This document shows positions 59,071-64,000 of a stretch of DNA of 64,000 nucleotides, piece by piece. A model generated the notes under the pieces. That model was not told the DNA's origin and did not search any database. It saw only the letters and a program-made list of their open reading frames with translations. The translations under genes and the position numbers were made by a program. Origin of the DNA: UBA5239 sp040391785 (GTDB lineage Bacteria; Verrucomicrobiota; Lentisphaeria; Victivallales; Victivallaceae); the NCBI GenBank assembly GCA_040391785.1, contig JBEBXH010000019.1, positions 7,036 to 71,035 on the forward strand, in the 5' to 3' direction. Within the stretch, counting starts at the first letter, position 1. Every line of letters starts with the position of its first letter.

Positions 59071-60001
59071 GCGGATGGGCCTTTTTGTAGGCGGTTTTCA
59101 GACGCTCGGAGCTGACATGGGTGTAGATCTGGGTGGTGCTCAGGTTCTCGTGACCGAGCAGCTCCTGAACGCTCCGCAGGTCGGCCCCGGCGTCAAGCAT
59201 GTGAGTGGCGAAGGAATGGCGGATTTTGTGCGGGCTGAGGTCATGGGGGAGCCCGGCCACGCGCAGGTAATTTTTCATGTTGCGCTGGAACGTGCGTGGA
59301 GTCAGGCGGCGGCCCTGTACGTTGACAAACAGCGGAGTGCCGGAGCCGCTGCCGAACGCCCGCTGCTGGCGCAGCGGCAGATACCGCCGGAGCGCCGTCA
59401 CGGCCGGTTTGCCGAGGGCGCAGAGGCGCTCTTTGCCGCCTTTGCCGCGAACCTTGGCGATGTCGGAAATCAGGTCGACGCTGTTCATATTCAGCCCGAT
59501 TGCCTCGCTGATACGGAGGCCGCCGCTGTAGATGACTTCCATGATAGCGATGTCGCGGATGGCGGCGAAGCGGCTGTCTTCTTCCTTGCCGGGGTTGCCG
59601 CCGCCGGCGATGGTCCAGTATTTCTCCGGAGCCTCGAGCAACCGGATGATTTCCTCGATGGACATCAGCATGGGGAGACGTTTCTCGCGCTTGGGGGAGT
59701 TCAGCCCGGAAAACGGATTTTTCTCCACCACGCCCTCGCGTTCGAGGTAGCGGAAAAATGAGCGCAGGGCGGAAACCTTGCGCATGATCGAGGTGCGGCT
59801 GAGCTCGAGGCCGTTGTATTTGACGACCACGCCGCGTGCGGTGAAAACGTCGACGCGCCGCCAGTTGTCGAAATTCTTCTCATCCGGATAAACCAGCTTC
59901 ACGAACTGCTCGACATCGCGCCGGTAGCTCGCCACGGTGTGGGCGCTGGCATTGCGTTCGTGGCTCAGGTAATTTAAAAAATCGTCGAGGTGACTGCTCA
60001 T
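59060..60001 (-). CDS. XerC/XerD-family site-specific recombinase
   Basis: 313 residues. SAM-like core-binding domain (LNYLSHERNASAHTVASYRR) and full catalytic set: Arg in SGGLRISEAI, SPHKIRHSFATHML, LLGHENLSTTQIYTHV with the nucleophile Tyr near residue 291. Size and motifs are those of chromosomal XerC/D, which resolve chromosome dimers at dif. It sits in a housekeeping operon and is distinct from the element's integrases. C versus D not decided. Confidence 0.92.
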   Translation of the reverse strand: MSSHLDDFLNYLSHERNASAHTVASYRRDVEQFVKLVYPDEKNFDNWRRVDVFTARGVVVKYNGLELSRTSIMRKVSALRSFFRYLEREGVVEKNPFSGLNSPKREKRLPMLMSIEEIIRLLEAPEKYWTIAGGGNPGKEEDSRFAAIRDIAIMEVIYSGGLRISEAIGLNMNSVDLISDIAKVRGKGGKERLCALGKPAVTALRRYLPLRQQRAFGSGSGTPLFVNVQGRRLTPRTFQRNMKNYLRVAGLPHDLSPHKIRHSFATHMLDAGADLRSVQELLGHENLSTTQIYTHVSSERLKTAYKKAHPHAD

Positions 60002-60011
60002 TTATCGCTCC

Positions 60012-61295
60012 TTAATTGCCCAGCAGCCGGATGGCGTCGGCATTGCCGTTGGCGGCGGCTTTGCGGAGCCATTCGATGGCGAGGCGGTCGTCTTTTGGCG
60101 TGCCGAAGCTGTCCATGTAGCACAGGCCGAGTTCATACTGTGCGCGGTTGTCGCCCGCTTCGGCGGCGCGCTTGAACCAGTAAAAAGCGCCGCCCGGGTC
60201 CATCGGCACGGCTTCGCCTTTTTTGAAGTACATCGCCACGTTGAATTGAGCGTGAGTATTGCCGAACCCGGCGGCCTGGTGGAACATCCGGACAGCAAGT
60301 TGTTCATTTTTCTCAATGCCGATGCCCTCGGCGGCGTAAACGCCGAGTTTGAACAGGGCAAAATGATTTTCGGGGTTCTCGGCCAGGGCGCCTTCCAACC
60401 ATTCCACCGATTTTTCCAGATCGACGGGCGTATACATGCCCGAGGCGCAGTAATCGGCCATTTTGACCTGCGCCATGGACTGTTTGCGCTGGGCGGCCTC
60501 GAGGAAATATTTGTAGGCTTTTTCCGGGTTCGGCTCCACGCCCTCGCCGGTTTCGTAGCAGAATCCGAGCTTGGCCATGGCTTCGCGGTCTTGGCCGGCG
60601 ACGGCGCGTTCGAGCCAGAAAAGCATCTTTTTGTCATCTTTTTCGCAGCCCCAGCCGCCGTAATAACAGTCGGCCAGCATCCGCATGGCGCTGGTGTTTC
60701 CGGCTCCGGAAGCTTCGGTCAACAGCTTGAAGGCGCGGGCGGTTTCCTCCGGCTTGCGCTCCGGAAGCGGTTTATTCAGATACAGCGCGGCGCGGCCGTA
60801 TTTGCCGTGGCTGGAATTGCTTTTGATCAGTTCCTCCAGGAGCTCGATGGCGCGCTCGCGGTCGGGCATGATCGGAGGAAATTTCTCATCGTTGTAGGTT
60901 TCCGCGGGGATACCGTTCAGGTAAATGAGCGCGAGGTTGTATTTCGCCAGTTCTGCGCCTTTGTCGGCGGCCTGACGGTAGTTCTGAAACGCCAGGTACG
61001 GACTTTTTTTGACGCCGAACCCGCGGTCGTAACAGATGGCCAGGTTCAGGAGCGCCGCCGGGTTTCCCTGCTTGGCGGCCTGCCGGTACCAGTATGCGGC
61101 GACCGTATAATCGAGCCGCCGGCCGACCCCGTAGAAATATTCGTAGCCCAGTTTGTTCTGTGCGTCGGGGTCGCCCTTGCGGGCGGCGGCGCGCAGCCTG
61201 TCGACCGGGGAGCCGTCCGGGTCCTTGACCTGGGCCGCCAGCGACAGCGCACCGGCGGCGGCCAGAACAAACAAAATGGACCTGAAGACGGACAT
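60012..61295 (-). CDS. Exported Sel1-repeat protein
   Basis: 427 residues from ATG 61295, with signal peptide SILFVLAAAGALSLAA. About nine Sel1 units (LGYEYFYGVGRRLD, LAICYDRGFGVKKS, LADCYYGGWGCEKD, LGFCYETGEGVEPN, LGLCYMDSFGTPKD). No lipobox, so periplasmic. Between lpxD and xerC/D genes, 5 and 10 bp spacing. Sel1 proteins are binding scaffolds; partner unknown. Confidence 0.88.
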   Translation of the reverse strand: MSVFRSILFVLAAAGALSLAAQVKDPDGSPVDRLRAAARKGDPDAQNKLGYEYFYGVGRRLDYTVAAYWYRQAAKQGNPAALLNLAICYDRGFGVKKSPYLAFQNYRQAADKGAELAKYNLALIYLNGIPAETYNDEKFPPIMPDRERAIELLEELIKSNSSHGKYGRAALYLNKPLPERKPEETARAFKLLTEASGAGNTSAMRMLADCYYGGWGCEKDDKKMLFWLERAVAGQDREAMAKLGFCYETGEGVEPNPEKAYKYFLEAAQRKQSMAQVKMADYCASGMYTPVDLEKSVEWLEGALAENPENHFALFKLGVYAAEGIGIEKNEQLAVRMFHQAAGFGNTHAQFNVAMYFKKGEAVPMDPGGAFYWFKRAAEAGDNRAQYELGLCYMDSFGTPKDDRLAIEWLRKAAANGNADAIRLLGN

Positions 61296-61300
61296 AATCT

Positions 61301-62347
61301 TTACTTGCTCAGCTCGGATTTCAGGGCGGCGAGCTGTTCCTCGAGTTCTTTGACCTTCTTGCCCAGGCGCTCGAATTTCTTCGGCAGCGCATGACGGAGC
61401 AGGAAGTCGCGTTGAGGCTCGGCGGGCAGGCCCAGCAGCACCGAATTCGGCGCGCTGCTCTTCGAGGCCGCCGAGGTGGCCGCCAGCTTGGTGCCCGCGC
61501 CGAGGGTGATGTGCCCGTTCACGCCCGACTGGGCCGCCAGGATCACGCCCTGTTCGAGCTCGGCGCTGCCGGCGATGCCGCACTGGGCGATCAGGATCGA
61601 GTATTCGCCCACGATGACGTTGTGCGCCACCATGACCATGTTGTCGATCTTCACGTCGTGTTTGATCCAGGTACGGCCGAAGCGGGCGCGGTCCACGGTG
61701 GTGTTGGCGCCGATTTCGACGTTGTCGTCGATCTGCACAATACCGGTCTGCGGAACCTTGATGATGCCCTTGTCGGTGAACTGGTAGCCGAAGCCGTCGC
61801 CGCCGATGACCACGCCGGGGTGCAGGATCACGTGGTTGCCGAGGAGGCAGCGGTGCATGATGGTGACGTTCGGATAAATGATGCAGTTGCGGCCGATCGT
61901 GGTCCTTTCGCCGACGAAGCAGCCGGCGCCGATCACGGTGCCGTCGCCGATCACCACATTGTCGCCGATCACGGCGTTTGAGCCGATGTGGACGCCCGCG
62001 CCGAGTTTGGCGCTCGGGGAGACCACCGCGCCCTGCTGGACGCCGGGGGCGTAATGGACCGGATCGGGGGTGAATTCCGTCAGGAGCTGTGCGAAGGCGG
62101 CGTCGACATTTTCGCAGACGATCAGCGTTTTGTCGCCGGCCTCGACTTCGGCCAACCCTTTGCAGATCAGCACGACACCAGCCTTGGAGCTCGCGAGCTG
62201 CGCGCCGTAGTGGTCGTTGCCGACGAACGAGAGTTGTTCAGGGGTGGCTTCCTTGATGGAGTTGACGCCGGTGATAACGCGCGCCGGGTCGCCCATCAGG
62301 GTGCCTTTGACCATATCGGCGATGTCTTGAGCTGTAAATTGTTTCAT
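61301..62347 (-). CDS. lpxD: LpxD, UDP-3-O-acylglucosamine N-acyltransferase
   Basis: 348 residues. N-terminal uridine-binding domain with AQDIADMVKGTLMGDP and EQLSFVGNDHY; then about ten hexapeptide repeats of a left-handed beta helix (IGSNAVIGDNVVIGDGTVIG, AGCFVGERTTIGRNCI) and the acyl-transfer context GGDGFGYQ with VMVAHNVIVGE (active His). It transfers the second hydroxyacyl chain in lipid A synthesis, so the organism makes lipopolysaccharide. Follows the ompH/skp gene, the common order. Confidence 0.95.
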   Translation of the reverse strand: MKQFTAQDIADMVKGTLMGDPARVITGVNSIKEATPEQLSFVGNDHYGAQLASSKAGVVLICKGLAEVEAGDKTLIVCENVDAAFAQLLTEFTPDPVHYAPGVQQGAVVSPSAKLGAGVHIGSNAVIGDNVVIGDGTVIGAGCFVGERTTIGRNCIIYPNVTIMHRCLLGNHVILHPGVVIGGDGFGYQFTDKGIIKVPQTGIVQIDDNVEIGANTTVDRARFGRTWIKHDVKIDNMVMVAHNVIVGEYSILIAQCGIAGSAELEQGVILAAQSGVNGHITLGAGTKLAATSAASKSSAPNSVLLGLPAEPQRDFLLRHALPKKFERLGKKVKELEEQLAALKSELSK

Positions 62348-62365
62348 ATCGTGATCCTTATTTGA

Positions 62366-62944
62366 TTATTTACTGCCGGAGGCGCCGCGGTTCAGGTCGC
62401 GCAATACGGTTTCGCTGATATCCAGGTTGGACTGGAAAAACACCACCGGAGAGATGTTGTTGGTGGTCTTGCCGGAGCTGTCGATGACCAGCGAGTAGCC
62501 GTCGAGCGTGGCGCGGCGCTTGACTTCCTGGGTAATTTCCTTGATGATATCCTCGCGCTGTTTCTGCTCGAGCTCGGAAAACTGCTTGCCTTTGTCCTGG
62601 GCGTACTGTTCCATTTCGAGTTTCTTTTCCTGCAGTTCGCGGTGTTTTTTCTGGGCTTCGAGGCGTTTGCTTTCGCGCTGGGTTTCGGTGGCAGCGATAT
62701 TCTGCGAGGCGTCGCGCAGTTCCTTGAACTGGGCGTTGAGTTTCTCCACCGATTCGCCGAGCTGCTTCAAGTATGATTCATAAACGCTGCGCTGCTGTTT
62801 GAGGTTGGAATCGACGATTTTGGTGCGGTAATAATTGTTGAACACATGGTCCATGTTGATGACGGCGACTTTAAGCTCGGCGGCGGAGAGCGAAGCGCCG
62901 GCCAGCAAGGCGGCCAGCATCAGGCATTTGGTAAGTTTTTTCAT
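62366..62944 (-). CDS. OmpH/Skp-family periplasmic chaperone
   Basis: 192 residues; signal peptide ending SLSAAE, then AVINMDHVFNNYY typical of OmpH, a long coiled coil (KRLEAQKKHRELQEKKLEME, DKGKQFSELEQKQRE) and the closing beta strand YSLVIDSSGKT. Skp binds unfolded outer-membrane proteins. Upstream of lpxD as in many Gram-negatives. Start overlaps the HTH gene as ATGA. Confidence 0.92.
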   Translation of the reverse strand: MKKLTKCLMLAALLAGASLSAAELKVAVINMDHVFNNYYRTKIVDSNLKQQRSVYESYLKQLGESVEKLNAQFKELRDASQNIAATETQRESKRLEAQKKHRELQEKKLEMEQYAQDKGKQFSELEQKQREDIIKEITQEVKRRATLDGYSLVIDSSGKTTNNISPVVFFQSNLDISETVLRDLNRGASGSK

Positions 62945-63327
62945 TTTGCTTCCTCATTTTTCTTTTTGAGTTCTATTTTGGCCAGTTCGATGATCTCCAG
63001 CAGTTTCTGGTCGCGCAGTTCCTTCGGGAGTTCGGCGAAGGCGTCCAGCAGGATTTTTTCGTCGCTGTTCAGCTCCAGGTGCTTGGTGGCTACGGGGATC
63101 TGCGGGCGGTGCTGCTGCTGCGGGTTGTTGCCGCTTTTCGGGAGATAAGGCTGCAGCAGGGGCTGCAGTTTGATCCAGGTTTCCTTGCGGATAATGTCGC
63201 TCTGGCGGCTGAGGTATTTGCTCAGCGTGTCGATGGTGATATTGGTCTGTTGCGAAAATTCAGTGATTGAACCGACTCCCTTGATACAGTTCTGCAGGGC
63301 GTTCAGAATATCTTCCGTCATTCTCAT
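62941..63327 (-). CDS. Small HTH (XRE-like) protein
   Basis: 128 residues, GAGGTAA upstream. VGSITEFSQQTNITIDTLSKYLSR is a Cro/XRE-like HTH, followed by a Gln/Pro-rich linker (NNPQQQHRPQ) and an acidic-basic helical tail (LPKELRDQKLLEIIELAKIE). First gene of the envelope operon, so a candidate regulator of it. Confidence 0.75.
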   Translation of the reverse strand: MRMTEDILNALQNCIKGVGSITEFSQQTNITIDTLSKYLSRQSDIIRKETWIKLQPLLQPYLPKSGNNPQQQHRPQIPVATKHLELNSDEKILLDAFAELPKELRDQKLLEIIELAKIELKKKNEEAK

Positions 63328-63359
63328 AATGTTTACCTCAAATGATTAATACAACGGAT

Positions 63360-63388
63360 AATATAGCCGCTTTTGCCAAAATTCCCAA
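63360..63388 (-). promoter_or_regulatory. Promoter of the HTH-ompH-lpxD operon
   Basis: On the minus strand TTGGGA (63388-63383), 17 bp, TATATT (63365-63360), 33 bp upstream of the HTH start. Likely drives all eight tightly packed genes down to the antiporter at 56158, as gaps are 25 bp or less. Confidence 0.55.
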
Positions 63389-63459
63389 TAAAAAAGAAGA
63401 AATAAGACCAATCAATTTGAGTTTGTTTTTTTACTGAAATGATGTTATATTACTGCATT

Positions 63460-64000
63460 ATGGCAGATGTTGCGGAAATTTTACAGCGGCTGCAGAGCGG
63501 CGAGATCGACCTGCTGACCGCATTGTCACAGGCGTCAAAGGATAACGGTTATGCCGATATCGGGGTGGCGCGGGTCGACTCTGCCCGCAGGGAACGCTGC
63601 GGTTTCCCCGAATTTATCTACGGCGCAAACAAAACCGCCGAGCAGATCTGTTTGATCATCCGCGAAATGCTGGACTCCGGGGAGCCGGTGCTGGTCACCC
63701 GCATCAAACCGGAGAGTGCAAAAATCGTCTGTACCGAATTTTCCTGGGCCGAATACGACGCCGCCGCCGGAACACTGGTCATCCGCCTGGGCACGCGGCC
63801 GGAGCCGAAGGGCCAGGTATTGATCGTCACCGCCGGGACTTCCGACCTGCCGGTGGCGCGCGAGGCCGCGGCGGTACTGGAAATATGTGATATCGGAGTT
63901 GAAATATTGAACGACGCCGGCGTGGCCGGGCTGCACCGGATCATTGCCGAAACCGAGCGACTTAGAAGCGCCGACGCGGTGATCGTGGTCGCCGGCATGG
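63460..64000 (+). CDS. larB: LarB, nickel-pincer cofactor biosynthesis (partial, runs off window)
   Basis: 180 codons visible. ADVAEILQRLQSGEIDLLTA and RCGFPEFIYGANKTAEQI match the LarB N-terminus; TAGTSDLPVAREAA and LNDAGVAGLHRI are the PurE-like core. LarB carboxylates and hydrolyses nicotinic acid adenine dinucleotide in the first step of nickel-pincer nucleotide synthesis for lactate racemase and relatives. No ribosome site is visible; a TATATT 8 bp upstream of the ATG suggests a leaderless transcript. Divergent from the HTH gene. Confidence 0.9.
   Translation, partial: MADVAEILQRLQSGEIDLLTALSQASKDNGYADIGVARVDSARRERCGFPEFIYGANKTAEQICLIIREMLDSGEPVLVTRIKPESAKIVCTEFSWAEYDAAAGTLVIRLGTRPEPKGQVLIVTAGTSDLPVAREAAAVLEICDIGVEILNDAGVAGLHRIIAETERLRSADAVIVVAGM

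Noticed and set aside
1..64000. CRISPR array
   Set aside because: No regularly spaced short direct repeats were seen; the triple-hairpin copies are kilobases apart.

Overview
The window looks like a chromosome segment of a Lentisphaerota bacterium (Victivallis-like). I infer this from gene style, not from a marker gene: a prepilin-type H-x9-DG secreted protein inside a LacI-regulated glycoside hydrolase operon, a sialate O-acetylesterase-family protein, a ROK kinase, Sel1-repeat proteins, and Gram-negative envelope genes (lpxD, ompH/skp). No rRNA, tRNA or CRISPR array was seen.

Layout. (1) Positions 1-4.9 kb, minus strand: an operon of LacI regulator, prepilin-like protein, clan GH-A hydrolase and a GH42-like hydrolase cut by the window edge. 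It has a good promoter and two perfect AT-rich palindromes in front. (2) About 5.2-47.1 kb: an integrated conjugative element of roughly 42 kb beside an AraC-family gene remnant. Its left arm holds a MobF relaxase-helicase, a long nested inverted repeat, a secreted DRGH-type nuclease and a minus-strand block (ParB-like, DUF3846-like, class II glutamine amidotransferase, zinc-finger amidoligase, small unknowns, HU, lipoprotein, two unknowns, Clp-like ATPase). A plus-strand transfer operon (21.1-40.8 kb) encodes pilin, VirB3, VirB4, a giant coiled-coil protein, VirB5-, VirB6-, two TraE/VirB8-, VirB9/TraK-, VirB10/TraB- and TraV/VirB7-like proteins, a ParA-like ATPase, a large repeat protein and a coupling ATPase. 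No VirB11 or lytic transglycosylase was recognised. The right end (40.8-47.0 kb, minus) is a recombination region in which the set tyrosine recombinase / HTH protein / unknown protein occurs twice, followed by a degenerate mini-recombinase. (3) 47.3-64 kb: more GC-rich chromosomal genes: acetylesterase, Sel1 lipoprotein plus ATPase, ROK kinase, a duplicated CxxC secreted protein and a short UvrC on the plus strand; then a compact minus-strand operon (HTH, ompH, lpxD, Sel1, xerC/D, rsuA/rluB-type, HI0933-type flavoprotein, Ca/Na antiporter) and the start of larB.

The most interesting signals are these. A five-copy, about 62-bp repeat folds into three consecutive hairpins whose stems covary between copies; it sits at gene junctions inside the element, and one copy is translated as the C-terminus of the VirB9-like protein. 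The recombination module is duplicated. The 112-bp nested inverted repeat next to the relaxase is a possible origin of transfer. The amidoligase and amidotransferase genes are adjacent and lie in the same block as a tiny acidic peptide. The coupling protein carries its membrane helices at the C-terminus. Two consensus promoters facing each other separate the transfer operon from the regulatory block.

All functional statements come from reading motifs by eye; no database search was possible.
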